The notes: generated from the letters alone by a model not told the origin. Counted from the stretch's first letter, positions 1 through 7,440 are shown. The stretch: DNA of 18,550 bases from an uncultured Muribaculaceae bacterium (GCA_910576935.1 CAJTKG010000044.1:1-18550), one strand, 5' to 3'. Numbers and translations are program-made.

Positions 1-2
1 CA

Positions 3-59
3 AGAGCAGCGACAGAAACAGAACCAGAATCAACAGAAAAAGAGTATGTTAGATCTTAA
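3..59 (+). CDS. possible C-terminal tail of an upstream gene (partial)
   Basis: The first bases are open in all three plus frames, so a gene entering from the left is plausible. Frame 3 gives an 18-residue Glu/Thr-rich tail ending ESTEKEYVRS with TAA at 57-59. Frame 1 stays open to 159 and gives a Gln-rich tail, but it would overlap the convergent lipoprotein gene. I prefer frame 3 because it ends before the convergent gene. No function can be assigned from so short a piece. Confidence 0.25.
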   Translation, partial: RAATETEPESTEKEYVRS

Positions 60-144
60 CTTAACCGCATTGGGGAGACCGTCGCTCCGTGTTGCCTCAT
101 CCCAGCCGCTTCGCGTCGTCTTATTATTGTCGCTACGAGCGGCG

Positions 145-1563
145 TCACTCAGCGTCTGAGGGGGTGTAGACATAGGCGCCGAGGTCGGGGGCGGCTCCGC
201 GATCGAGGCCGTAGGCGTCGGTGCGTGCGTCGGGTGCTACGAGATCGGGGTTGCCGGCGCCGATGGCGGGCGAGTCGTCGCGCAGACGGTAATCGAAGAA
301 GTAGTCGGTGCGCACGGTGTAGAAGAGCGGATCTTTGTCCCAGAGACATGAGATGAAGTTGTCATCGTCTGTGCCGGCGCTTCTTATAAGACAGTTGTTG
401 AATGTCACGCCTGTGCCGATGAGGTCGCCGGGAGCGATGTCAGCACCGATGCCGTAGATGATAGAGTTGTCGAAGCGTGCGACGGTGTAGGGCAGGTTGC
501 TGAGGTCGTCGGTGTCGGGACCGAGGTGACCGAGGGTGATGGCGGCGCCGCCGATGGCGGTAAACAGGTAGTTGTTTGAGAAGGTCGACTGGCAGAAGCG
601 GTGTGTGCCGCCGGTGAGGGCTACCAGACCGTTGGCGGCTTCGGCAAATTCACAGCCGTAGGCCTCGATGTCGGCGTGTTCGGCCGTGAGGACGAGACCG
701 CCCGAGTTACGTAGCCGTGAGTTTGTCATTTTGAGCGACGGCAGGCTGTTGCACTCGGGAGAGCCGTAGATGACGACGCCCCATGATGAATTTTTTATTG
801 TGGTGAACGATAGCTCGTTGTGTGTCGAAGACGGTCTGAAGACGATGCCCTCCCATTGGCGTGACATAAGGTCGAAGGGAATGTCGGCGGCGACATTGCC
901 GACGCGGTCGCCCGAGATGGTGACGGGTTGTTCGAGAGTGCCGCGGCTGACGAGGCGCCCCTCGACGGCGAGGTAGGCTTTGTCGTGAAAGAGGAGTCGT
1001 GCGCTCGGCTCGAGGGTGAGGGTGACGCCGGAGGCAACGACGAGAGAGTCGATGATGCGATAAGGTTTGCCGGCGGTGAGTTTTGTGTCTTCGGTGATTT
1101 TCTGCGCTTTGAGGCGTACGAAATCCTGACCCTCGGCGTTGATGGTGACGCTGCGGGTGACGCCGTTGGTGGTGAAATCGATGTCGGCGCATACGTCGAG
1201 GGGCGCGTCGCTGCCCGACTCGGGCAGGAGGGCGTCGACGAAGACGAAGATCGAGTCTTTAGCGCGTATCTCGACGTTATTGAAGTGTGTGCCGCTGAAT
1301 CCGTCGACGTTGAGGCGGAAGTAGCGGGCGTTGTCGCCCGAGAGCGATATGTCTGAGATCGAAATAGACTTCGATGCACGGTTATAAACTGTAAAACGGT
1401 GAGTGGCAGAACGGTCGTCGGTATAGATGACGCCCATACCGAGGGTGTCGACAGAAAAAGTCGGCTGATCGGACGGCGACGACGAGAAGCTGTCTTCGAT
1501 GCACGAAGTCGTTGCCGCAGAGGCGGCAAGAACGACGGTGAGGTATAAGAGGATATTTTTCAT
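145..1563 (-). CDS. beta-helix-type lipoprotein, secreted, function unknown
   Basis: The protein has 472 residues when started at the internal ATG ending at 1563 (MKNILLYLTVVLAAS), which begins a clean lipoprotein signal with Cys21 in ATTSC. The upstream ATG at 1587 would add eight residues before the signal, so it is less likely. After an N-terminal beta-rich region (about 30-150) comes a right-handed parallel beta-helix-like stretch (about 155-400) with repeated short strands and Asn/Gly turns. The tail motif (LRDDSPAIGAGNP, then YGLDRG and PDLGAYVY) is common at the end of Bacteroidota beta-helix surface proteins of the choice-of-anchor/right-handed beta-helix class. A catalytic lyase or hydrolase motif is not obvious. 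It probably sits on the cell envelope and may bind or process glycans, which is inference. It is divergent from the esterase operon. Confidence 0.75.
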   Translation of the reverse strand: MKNILLYLTVVLAASAATTSCIEDSFSSSPSDQPTFSVDTLGMGVIYTDDRSATHRFTVYNRASKSISISDISLSGDNARYFRLNVDGFSGTHFNNVEIRAKDSIFVFVDALLPESGSDAPLDVCADIDFTTNGVTRSVTINAEGQDFVRLKAQKITEDTKLTAGKPYRIIDSLVVASGVTLTLEPSARLLFHDKAYLAVEGRLVSRGTLEQPVTISGDRVGNVAADIPFDLMSRQWEGIVFRPSSTHNELSFTTIKNSSWGVVIYGSPECNSLPSLKMTNSRLRNSGGLVLTAEHADIEAYGCEFAEAANGLVALTGGTHRFCQSTFSNNYLFTAIGGAAITLGHLGPDTDDLSNLPYTVARFDNSIIYGIGADIAPGDLIGTGVTFNNCLIRSAGTDDDNFISCLWDKDPLFYTVRTDYFFDYRLRDDSPAIGAGNPDLVAPDARTDAYGLDRGAAPDLGAYVYTPSDAE

Positions 1564-1606
1564 CGTAATAGTAACGCTGTGGCGCATATATTATTGTGAT
1601 TTTTAC

Positions 1607-1614
1607 TAATTTTG
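1607..1614 (+). promoter_or_regulatory. -7 promoter element for the esterase-recF operon
   Basis: TAATTTTG fits the Bacteroidota primary-sigma -7 consensus TAnnTTTG and lies 23 nt before the esterase ATG at 1638. A clear TTG -33 element at 19-21 nt upstream is not visible. An AGGA at 1632-1635 is very close to the start codon. Confidence 0.4.
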
Positions 1615-1637
1615 TGAAAAACAAAACATACAGGAAC

Positions 1638-2468
1638 ATGAAACGTCAGATACTGTCGGCTTTATCAGCCATGATATTGAGTATGACGGCTTTTGCCGCC
1701 AAAGTAGATACGATTACCGTCGCGTCGCAGGGCTATCTCGAGAGCCCGATGCGTGTGGCTGTCATCACGCCCGAGAGCGCCCGACCCGATGCCGGCTACC
1801 GCTCGGTCTATCTTCTCAACGGCTACGGAGGTGGCCATCGCGCATGGCTCAAGACGCAGCCTCGTCTGCCCGAGCTGGCCGACCTATACGGCATGGTCAT
1901 AGTCATGCCCGACGGCCGCGACAGCTGGTATTGGGATTCGCCGGTAGACAAGGGAATGCAGATGGAATCGTTCATAACCAAGGTGTTGGTGCCTTATGTC
2001 AACGACAACTATGATGTCGATCGCCGGGCGTCACACCGTGCCGTAACCGGTCTGAGCATGGGTGGCCACGGTGCTCTGTGGCTGTCGATGCGCCATCCCG
2101 ATATCTTCGGCAACGCCGGCAGCATGAGCGGCGGCGTCGACATACGTCCTTTCCCTAAAAGCTGGAAGATGGCAAAACGTCTGGGCGACAAAGAGTCGAA
2201 TCCCGAGCTGTGGGAGCGTATGACGGTGATAAACCTCGTCGACTCTCTCAAGCCCGGCAGTCTCAATATCACCTTTGACTGCGGTCGCGACGATTTCTTC
2301 GCCAAGGTCAACAACGAGTTGCACAGACGTCTCGACGAGGCCGGCATAGCCCACGACTATACCGTGCGTCCGGGCGCTCACACCCATAAATACTGGGGCA
2401 ACTCGATACTTTATCATCTGCTGTTTTTCAACGAGGCTTTCAACGCCAAGGATGCCGAGAAGAAATGA
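1638..2468 (+). CDS. secreted esterase, alpha/beta-hydrolase (esterase D/PF00756-like)
   Basis: This 276-residue serine esterase of the putative-esterase (PF00756) family probably acts in the periplasm or outside the cell. The start at 1638 (MKRQILSALSAMILSMTAFAA) gives a good Sec signal peptide; the ATG at 1596 would add 14 residues in front of it. The nucleophile elbow is GLSMGG (Ser140), the acid is probably Asp219 in DCGRDDF, and the base His248 in PGAHTHKYW. The oxyanion-region motif YLLNGYGGG (58-66) replaces the more usual YLLHG. The family includes feruloyl and acetyl xylan esterases, mycolyltransferases and S-formylglutathione hydrolases; the signal peptide argues for a polysaccharide-ester substrate, but that is inference. 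Its stop overlaps the recF start in ATGA (2465-2468), so it is co-translated with recF. Confidence 0.85.
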   Translation: MKRQILSALSAMILSMTAFAAKVDTITVASQGYLESPMRVAVITPESARPDAGYRSVYLLNGYGGGHRAWLKTQPRLPELADLYGMVIVMPDGRDSWYWDSPVDKGMQMESFITKVLVPYVNDNYDVDRRASHRAVTGLSMGGHGALWLSMRHPDIFGNAGSMSGGVDIRPFPKSWKMAKRLGDKESNPELWERMTVINLVDSLKPGSLNITFDCGRDDFFAKVNNELHRRLDEAGIAHDYTVRPGAHTHKYWGNSILYHLLFFNEAFNAKDAEKK

Positions 2469-3565
2469 AACTCAAACATCTGAGTGTCACCAATTTCAAG
2501 AATATCGCCGAAGCGTCGCTCGACTTCTCTGACAATGTCAACTGCTTTTTGGGTGACAACGGAATGGGCAAGAGCAACCTGCTCGACGCGCTCTATTTCC
2601 TGAGTTTCTGCCGCAGTTTCAGCGGTGCGCCCGATAGCCTGCTCATCACCGGCGGCGAGACATTTGCCATTGTCAAGGGCACATATGAGCGACTTGGCGC
2701 CGACGAAGACATCGCGGCGTCGCTGTCGTCGACCGGACGCCGCAAGTCGTTTCGACGTTCGGGCAAAGAGTATCAGCGTCTGAGCGATCATATAGGGCTT
2801 TTGCCGCTGGTGATGGTGTCGCCCGCCGACAGCGAGCTGATAGCCGGTAGCACCGAGACGCGCCGCCGCTTCATCGACATGGTGATCTCGCAGGCCGACC
2901 GCGTTTACCTCGACGCCCTGATACGCTACAACCGCACTCTGACCCAGCGCAATGCGATGCTCCGCGACGGCGTCGCCGACGTCAACCTCTATGCGGCCGT
3001 CGACATGCAGCTCGACGGCGCCGCCGACTACATCACGCGCCGTCGCGAGGAATGGATAATGCGCCTGAGTGACATCTTCGGCCGCTACTATGCCGCCATT
3101 TCGCCGGGCGACGAGACGCCGGCGCTGTCATATGCCGGTTCGCTCGCCGGACGCAGTTTTATCGAGGCCGCCGAGCAGAATCGCCGGCGTGACGAGATTG
3201 TCAGGCACACCGGCGCCGGGCCTCACCGCGACGACATAGCCATGACACTCGACGGTATGCCGGCACGCACGACGGCCTCGCAAGGACAGGCCAAGACATA
3301 CACGATTGCGCTGCGATTGGCTCAGTATGAGTTTCTCAAGCAATCGATGGATATGTCACCGATGCTGCTTCTCGACGATATCTTCGACAAGCTCGACGCC
3401 AAGCGTGTCGAACGTATCATGGCTATAGCGGCGTCGCCGACGTTCGGCCAGATTTTCATCACCGACACCAACCGCAAGCACCTTGACGAGATCGTAGGCG
3501 TCACCGACGGCGATTACCGCTTATGGAATGTTGATCGCGGCATCTTCACACCGATAGAGTCATGA
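2465..3565 (+). CDS. recF: DNA replication and repair protein RecF
   Basis: RecF is an ABC-type ATPase that, with RecO and RecR, loads RecA at single-strand gaps. The 366 residues match the family length. The N-terminus (MKLKHLSVTNFKNI) is typical, Walker A is GDNGMGKSN (30-38), the signature-like loop is TASQGQAKT near residue 272, and Walker B is MLLLDDIFDKLD near residue 300. It overlaps the esterase upstream and the DUF721 gene downstream by 4 bp each, so all three should be translated from one mRNA. In many other phyla recF lies beside dnaA-dnaN; here it is followed by DUF721, as is common in Bacteroidota. Confidence 0.97.
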   Translation: MKLKHLSVTNFKNIAEASLDFSDNVNCFLGDNGMGKSNLLDALYFLSFCRSFSGAPDSLLITGGETFAIVKGTYERLGADEDIAASLSSTGRRKSFRRSGKEYQRLSDHIGLLPLVMVSPADSELIAGSTETRRRFIDMVISQADRVYLDALIRYNRTLTQRNAMLRDGVADVNLYAAVDMQLDGAADYITRRREEWIMRLSDIFGRYYAAISPGDETPALSYAGSLAGRSFIEAAEQNRRRDEIVRHTGAGPHRDDIAMTLDGMPARTTASQGQAKTYTIALRLAQYEFLKQSMDMSPMLLLDDIFDKLDAKRVERIMAIAASPTFGQIFITDTNRKHLDEIVGVTDGDYRLWNVDRGIFTPIES

Positions 3566-3852
3566 AACGCAGCGAAGCCAAAAGTCTGGGACAGATTATC
3601 GCCGAGGCCTTTGAGGCCGCCGGCGCGACAGACAACTACAACCGTCAGCGGGTGTGCTTTGTCTGGGCCGACGTTGTCGGTCCTGTGGTAAACCGCTATA
3701 CCACTCGACGTTATGTCGACGGACGCACGATGCATGTCTACATCTCGTCGGCCGCACTCAAAAATGAACTTGTATATCTTACCGATCGGCTTGTAGATAA
3801 TTTAAACCGGGTCGTGGGGCAAAATGTTATAGATAAATTGATAATACACTGA
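3562..3852 (+). CDS. DUF721/DciA-like protein (possible helicase-loading factor)
   Basis: The protein is a 96-residue, basic, compact DUF721-family member. The N-terminus (KRSEAKSLGQIIAEAFEAAG), central VCFVWADVVGPVVNRYT and following VYISSAALKNELVYL are the usual blocks of this family. DciA, which contains DUF721, is the ancestral loader or operator of the replicative helicase DnaB in bacteria lacking DnaC. Bacteroidota versions are short single-domain proteins, commonly next to recF. The start overlaps the recF stop in ATGA (3562-3565). A role in DnaB loading is inferred from the family. Confidence 0.85.
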   Translation: MKRSEAKSLGQIIAEAFEAAGATDNYNRQRVCFVWADVVGPVVNRYTTRRYVDGRTMHVYISSAALKNELVYLTDRLVDNLNRVVGQNVIDKLIIH

Positions 3853-3854
3853 CA

Positions 3855-4325
3855 ATGTCTAATTCAAGAATACCCGAAGCGGAGTATGAGTTCCGCCATC
3901 ATCAGCCCGTGCAGATGCGTTTCAACGACATCGATATGCTGGGCCATCTCAACAATTCGATCTATCTGCAGTTTATGGATCTTGCCAAAGCTGCTTATTT
4001 CAGTCAGTTTATGGCCGGCGGCCGTTTTGACTGGGAGGAGGTTAGTCTCGTCATAGCTAACATCAACTGTGACTTTTACAATCCGACGTATATCAATGAG
4101 GAGCTTGAGGTGCTGACGGCTGTCGAATCGATGTCACACTCGTCGTTGCGCCTCGAACAGCGCGTGATCAATGCTGCTACTGGTCAGGTAAAATGCCGCG
4201 CGACGACGGTTATGGTCAATATCGACCCCAAGACGACGCGTTCGCGCCCCATCACAGACGAATGGCGCCGCCGCCTAAGCGACTACGAAGGCCGCGCACT
4301 CACTCCGGCACAGGGTGTGGAGTGA
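3855..4325 (+). CDS. acyl-CoA thioesterase, 4HBT/hotdog fold
   Basis: This 156-residue single hotdog-domain protein belongs to the 4-hydroxybenzoyl-CoA thioesterase/YbgC group. The active-site block MRFNDIDMLGHLNNSIY (21-37) carries the Asp expected to act in thioester hydrolysis (Asp27, by alignment to the DxD motif of 4HBT) and the GHxNN helix start. It lacks a signal peptide and should act in the cytoplasm on acyl-CoA or acyl-ACP; the substrate cannot be read from sequence. It starts 2 nt after the DUF721 stop and is the last gene of the recF operon. Confidence 0.85.
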   Translation: MSNSRIPEAEYEFRHHQPVQMRFNDIDMLGHLNNSIYLQFMDLAKAAYFSQFMAGGRFDWEEVSLVIANINCDFYNPTYINEELEVLTAVESMSHSSLRLEQRVINAATGQVKCRATTVMVNIDPKTTRSRPITDEWRRRLSDYEGRALTPAQGVE

Positions 4326-4347
4326 AACGTGGAGCGATGTTTGAGTC

Positions 4348-4451
4348 GACGATTTCAATTGTCGTCACATCAAAGTCTTAGCTATCGATGCAAGGATTGA
4401 AACCCTTGCTCCATGGCGCCTTAGATTCGTGCAACGGTCAGGAGACCGTTG
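4348..4451. repeat. three short hairpins spaced 42 bp apart
   Basis: Three unrelated inverted repeats sit in the gap between the thioesterase and HAD genes: GACGA/TCGTC (4348-4366), GCAAGG/CCTTGC (4390-4409) and CAACGGTC-AGGA-GACCGTTG (4432-4451). Their left arms start exactly 42 bp apart. The third has an 8-bp perfect stem and a tetraloop followed by GTTTCCC, so it could serve as a weak terminator for the recF operon. No coding frame through the gap looks real. Confidence 0.45.
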
Positions 4452-4483
4452 TTTCCCATAGCGCGATGGATTCCAGTGAGCTT

Positions 4484-4513
4484 TTTGGCGGGTCGGGTTG
4501 TTATATTATATTG
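4484..4513 (+). promoter_or_regulatory. putative promoter of the HAD phosphatase gene
   Basis: TTTG (4484-4487) is followed after 18 nt by TTATATTG (4506-4513), an imperfect match to the Bacteroidota -33/-7 pair. The distance to the ATG at 4538 is about right. The -7 box differs from TAnnTTTG at two positions, so this is tentative. Confidence 0.33.
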
Positions 4514-4537
4514 TTATATCATTCATCACGACAGGTT

Positions 4538-5380
4538 ATGACTACTTTATATATTTCTGATCTTGACGGTACGCTTCTCGACGGTGAGAGCCGCGTGAGC
4601 GAGAGATCGGCTGAGATTATCTCTGCGCTGACACGTGAGGGTGCGCTGATAACGGTGGCTACGGCGCGGACGCCGGCGACGGTGGTGCCGCTGTTGGCTC
4701 AAACGCTTACAACGCCTCCGGCTATTGTCATGACGGGTGCGGCCATGTGGTCGCGCTCTGACAACCGTTTTATCGATGCGGTCCATCTCACGGCAACCGA
4801 GCGTGTGACTATCGACGGGGTGATGACGGCCAACGGCCTGAAGCCGTTTGTCTATATACGCGAGGGTGAATCTCATCTGAGGGTATATCATGCGGCACTG
4901 TCGCTGAGCCGCGTGGAGGAGCGTTTTGTCGACGAAAGGCGTAATCTGCCGCTTAAGAATTTCGCTCTTATGACGCCTGCGCCGACAGACCGTCAGGCGA
5001 TGTTGTATTATGCGATCGACGATCGGGAACGCGTCTTCGCGGCGGCAGAACAGTTGCGTTCGGCGACAGATGCGACGGTGTCGTGTTATCCTGATATTTT
5101 CAATGACGGTATCGGCCACCTCGAGGTGTTGGCTCACGGTGTGTCGAAGGCTGCAGCGGCTCTGCGGCTGAAGGAGAGCATGGGCGCTGACCGCATTGTG
5201 GCGTTCGGCGATAATCTCAACGATCTGCCGATGTTTGATGTGGCTGATGTGGCTGTGGCCGTTGGAAATGCGATGCCTGAGGTGAAGGCAGCGGCGGATG
5301 TGGTCATAGGTCGCAACACCGAGGATGCGGTTGCGCGATATATAATGCACAACTATCAGTGCATGAGGCACAATGCATAA
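4538..5380 (+). CDS. Cof-type HAD-IIB sugar/nucleotide phosphatase
   Basis: The gene encodes a 280-residue cytosolic HAD-superfamily phosphatase. Starting at 4538 gives MTTLYISDLDGTLLDG with nucleophile Asp8 and acid Asp10; an upstream in-frame ATG at 4388 would add 50 residues that cross the hairpin region and look non-coding. Motif II is probably VMTGAAMW, motif III Lys lies in HGVSKAAA, and motif IV is FGDNLNDLPMF. The large cap between motifs II and III is type IIB, as in Cof/YbiV/YidA proteins that dephosphorylate sugar phosphates or flavin and pyridoxal intermediates. The true substrate is unknown. The last dozen residues (YIMHNYQCMRHNA) are encoded by the edge of the downstream heptamer-repeat block and are not part of the fold. 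Confidence 0.88.
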   Translation: MTTLYISDLDGTLLDGESRVSERSAEIISALTREGALITVATARTPATVVPLLAQTLTTPPAIVMTGAAMWSRSDNRFIDAVHLTATERVTIDGVMTANGLKPFVYIREGESHLRVYHAALSLSRVEERFVDERRNLPLKNFALMTPAPTDRQAMLYYAIDDRERVFAAAEQLRSATDATVSCYPDIFNDGIGHLEVLAHGVSKAAAALRLKESMGADRIVAFGDNLNDLPMFDVADVAVAVGNAMPEVKAAADVVIGRNTEDAVARYIMHNYQCMRHNA

Positions 5381-5434
5381 TGCACAATGCACAATTCATT
5401 ATGCACAATGCATAATGCATAATGCGCAATCGGG
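5372..5434 (+). repeat. tandem AATGCAY heptamer array, copy 1
   Basis: Nine consecutive heptamers read AATGCAT, AATGCAC, AATGCAC, AATTCAT, TATGCAC, AATGCAT, AATGCAT, AATGCGC, AATCGGG. Less regular copies extend left to about 5342 inside the HAD gene, which ends at 5380. The array lies between the convergent HAD and ispF genes. The same unit and the same final heptamer recur at 7236-7284. Confidence 0.85.
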
Positions 5435-5440
5435 GGATTC

Positions 5441-5465
5441 TTAGTTTTTAACTTTTAGTTTTTAA
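5441..5465. repeat. 14-bp-period direct repeat at the ispF 3' end
   Basis: TTAGTTTTTAA occurs at 5441-5451 and again at 5455-5465. The second copy supplies the ispF stop codon and part of its last codons. On the minus strand this is an A-rich tract just after the stop. It may be a duplication that resets the end of the gene. Confidence 0.6.
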
Positions 5466-5934
5466 TGATGATTGCTGCGGCTTCGGCGGCGATGCCTTCA
5501 CCGCGGCCTGTGAAGCCGAGCCGCTCGGTTGTGGTGGCTTTGACGGATACGCGGCTGATGTCGAGACCGAGGTCTGCGGCGATGTTGGCCCTCATCAGGT
5601 CGATATATGGTGACATCTTGGGACGCTGTGCGATGACGGTCACATCGACGTTGGAGGGCCGGTAGCCTTCGTCGGCGATGATTTCGACGACACGACGGAG
5701 GAGTGCACGCGAGTCGGCTCCGCGCCAACGATTGTCGGTATCGGGGAAGTGGAAGCCTATGTCGTGCATTGCCGCCGCGCCGAGAAGAGCGTCGCAGAGG
5801 GCGTGGAGGGCAACGTCGGCGTCGCTGTGGCCGAGGAGTCCTTGTGTGTGGGGTATGTCGACGCCGCATATGATGCAGCGTCGGCCGTCGGCGAAACGGT
5901 GTACGTCAAAGCCTGTGCCTATGCGTATATCCAT
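5455..5934 (-). CDS. ispF: 2-C-methyl-D-erythritol 2,4-cyclodiphosphate synthase
   Basis: IspF converts CDP-ME 2-phosphate to ME-2,4-cyclodiphosphate with release of CMP in the non-mevalonate (MEP) isoprenoid pathway; it is a cytosolic trimer. The 159 residues are the usual length. Metal ligands are Asp10 and His12 in GFDVHRF and His44 in the helix after LGHSDADVALH. The FHFPDTD loop and the C-terminal VKATTTERLGFTGRGEGI block are diagnostic. It starts 9 nt after the porV stop and is probably co-transcribed with it from the porV promoter; no metabolic link between the two is obvious. Confidence 0.97.
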   Translation of the reverse strand: MDIRIGTGFDVHRFADGRRCIICGVDIPHTQGLLGHSDADVALHALCDALLGAAAMHDIGFHFPDTDNRWRGADSRALLRRVVEIIADEGYRPSNVDVTVIAQRPKMSPYIDLMRANIAADLGLDISRVSVKATTTERLGFTGRGEGIAAEAAAIIIKN

Positions 5935-5943
5935 GGCGATGAG

Positions 5944-7152
5944 TTATTTGCGTTTGCCGAAGATGTCTTTGAGACCGTCCATGTCGAATGTGAGGGTGAA
6001 GCGCAGTGTCTGGTCGAGAGGCGATGTCTGGGCCGTGGCGAGCATGTATGATGCGTCGAGACGGACGACGTTGAGAGAGAAGCCTGCGCCGAAGCCGAAG
6101 TACTGGCGGTTGCCCTTGAATTCGTTTTCGTAGAAGTAACCCATGCGGGCGAAGAACTGGTTGTTGTAGCTGTATTCGGCGCCGAGCGACCATGTTATCT
6201 CGCGAAGTTCTTCTTTGAAGCCGCCTGGGGCGTCGCTGAACGATTTGAAGATGCCGGTGAAGGGCGACATGTTTTCCCAATTCTCGAGGGCGTCGATGTA
6301 TTTCTGCTGTCCTTCGGTTGTATCGGTGTCGTAGTCGCTTTCGCGCGGACGGGTGGGGACGAGCAGTTTGTTGGCGTCGAGGTTGATGGAGAGGTTGTGG
6401 TAGTCGGCCAGGGGGAAGGTGAACGAGGTGCCGAGGCGCAGGTTGGTGGGCAGGAAGGCAGGGTCTTCGCCGTTGTTGTATGATACTTTCGTACCGATGT
6501 TCGAGATGTTCCATCCCCAGGAGAACTGGCATTCGTTGCGTCCGATCATGGGGTAGGTGGTGTAATAGCCTGCGATGTCGGCCGAGAAAGCCGATGCGCC
6601 GGTGCTCTGGTCGCCGGCATATGAGTCTGAGAAGCCGAGGTCTGAGTAGATGTAGCGGAAGACGACACCCATGGAGAATTTCTCGGACAGTTTGCGCGAG
6701 TAGCCGACGTCGATCGACATTTCATACGGGTTGAGGCTTTGGCCGACAGAGCCTTCGGCTTCGTTGCCCGTGTTTACTTCGCCGAGCGAGAAGTATCGTA
6801 GCGAGGCGCTGAGGGCCTGGTTGTCGCCCGAGCCTATCTTCCAGTAGCCGGCAAGGTTGGCGAGGAAGATGTCGTTGACGAGTTTGCGAAGCCACGGGGT
6901 ATAGCTCAGCGAGACAGCTGCGTTGCTGTAGGCGAAAGCATATTTCGAAGGGTTCCAGAACTGCGAGTTTGCGTCGGGGTCGGTTGCGGCGCCGAGGTCG
7001 CCCATCGATGCGCCGCGGGCGTCAGGGGCGATGCCGAGCGATGTCACACCGGTGGTGATGGGGTTGAATTCATTCTTGCCGTTGTCGGCCGCCGACGCTG
7101 TGAGAGCGATGGCGAAAGCCACGACGGCCATAGCATATCTTAATATTTTCAT
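5944..7152 (-). CDS. porV: type IX secretion system outer-membrane protein PorV
   Basis: PorV (LptO) is an outer-membrane beta-barrel of the FadL-like group. It shuttles T9SS substrates from the translocon to the PorU sortase in the attachment complex. The protein has 402 residues with a signal peptide (MKILRYAMAVVAFAIALTASA). The mature N-terminus, with NPITTGVTSLGIAPDARG then MGDLGAA and QFWNPSKYA, is the hallmark of the PorV/PorQ family. Alternating aromatic/polar strands run to the end, and the last barrel strand, LRFTLTFDM, is followed by a short basic tail. PorV rather than PorQ is favoured by length and by the TTGV opening. Its presence implies a T9SS in this genome and supports the sorting-tail reading of the gene at 7441. 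Confidence 0.9.
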   Translation of the reverse strand: MKILRYAMAVVAFAIALTASAADNGKNEFNPITTGVTSLGIAPDARGASMGDLGAATDPDANSQFWNPSKYAFAYSNAAVSLSYTPWLRKLVNDIFLANLAGYWKIGSGDNQALSASLRYFSLGEVNTGNEAEGSVGQSLNPYEMSIDVGYSRKLSEKFSMGVVFRYIYSDLGFSDSYAGDQSTGASAFSADIAGYYTTYPMIGRNECQFSWGWNISNIGTKVSYNNGEDPAFLPTNLRLGTSFTFPLADYHNLSINLDANKLLVPTRPRESDYDTDTTEGQQKYIDALENWENMSPFTGIFKSFSDAPGGFKEELREITWSLGAEYSYNNQFFARMGYFYENEFKGNRQYFGFGAGFSLNVVRLDASYMLATAQTSPLDQTLRFTLTFDMDGLKDIFGKRK

Positions 7153-7186
7153 TTGTCAGAAATTGGTTGAATCTAATAACGTCTAA

Positions 7187-7194
7187 CAAATATA
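7187..7194 (-). promoter_or_regulatory. -7 promoter element of porV-ispF
   Basis: Minus-strand TATATTTG is an exact TAnnTTTG match, 34 nt before the porV start codon. A TTG -33 element at the right distance is not clear; that position is occupied by the palindrome at 7203-7222. Confidence 0.5.
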
Positions 7195-7202
7195 ACTGAC
7201 AA

Positions 7203-7222
7203 CAGGGCTATTTATTGCCCTG
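7203..7222. promoter_or_regulatory. inverted repeat next to the porV promoter
   Basis: CAGGGC and GCCCTG form a perfect 6-bp stem around an 8-nt AT loop. It sits 8 bp upstream of the porV -7 box, where a -33 element would be expected. It could be an operator. It could also be a transcript-end hairpin, but no plus-strand gene ends here. Confidence 0.35.
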
Positions 7223-7235
7223 CGGCGTAAAAAAC

Positions 7236-7284
7236 AATGCACAATTCACAATGCACAGTTCATAATGCATAATTCACAATCGGG
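7236..7284 (+). repeat. tandem AATGCAY heptamer array, copy 2
   Basis: Seven consecutive heptamers read AATGCAC, AATTCAC, AATGCAC, AGTTCAT, AATGCAT, AATTCAC, AATCGGG. Unit, phase and final AATCGGG match the array at 5372-5434. The two arrays are direct repeats flanking porV-ispF. Confidence 0.85.
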
Positions 7285-7347
7285 CAGAAGGACGGAGTGA
7301 GGGGGAGTATACTTAATTTCGGGTATTAAGTTTCACTATTTTAGGGT

Positions 7348-7379
7348 ATTGCGGGGGGATGGCGGAGGAGGTAATTTTG
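7348..7379 (+). promoter_or_regulatory. promoter of the HmuY/TonB-receptor operon
   Basis: ATTG at 7348-7351 is followed after exactly 20 nt by TAATTTTG at 7372-7379, a good Bacteroidota -33/-7 pair. Transcription would start near 7385 and give an untranslated leader of about 55 nt containing the 17-bp direct repeats. No canonical Fur box was recognised. Confidence 0.5.
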
Positions 7380-7399
7380 CGGTGTGGAAATTCAGCAAG

Positions 7400-7440
7400 C
7401 CAAACCTTAAAAAGATTTTCAAACCAAACCCTAAAAAGAT
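7400..7440 (+). repeat. 17-bp direct repeat in the operon leader
   Basis: CCAAACCTTAAAAAGAT (7400-7416) and CCAAACCCTAAAAAGAT (7424-7440) match at 16 of 17 positions with a 24-bp period. The second copy abuts the ATG at 7441, so it overlaps the ribosome landing site. It is either a duplicated regulatory site or a duplicated translation enhancer. Confidence 0.6.

Noticed and set aside
928..1356. Plus-strand open frame of about 140 codons opposite the beta-helix lipoprotein
   Set aside because: It is the antisense frame of a GC-rich gene, acidic and repetitive, with no motif.
4388..4537. 50-residue N-terminal extension of the HAD phosphatase
   Set aside because: It runs through hairpins and the probable promoter, and the HAD fold begins exactly at the Met encoded at 4538.
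5341..5434. CRISPR array
   Set aside because: Units are 7 bp, directly tandem and without spacers; no cas genes are present.
7153..7440. Fur box or riboswitch in the leader of the uptake operon
   Set aside because: I found no 19-bp Fur-like palindrome and no conserved riboswitch core; only the direct repeat and promoter are supported.
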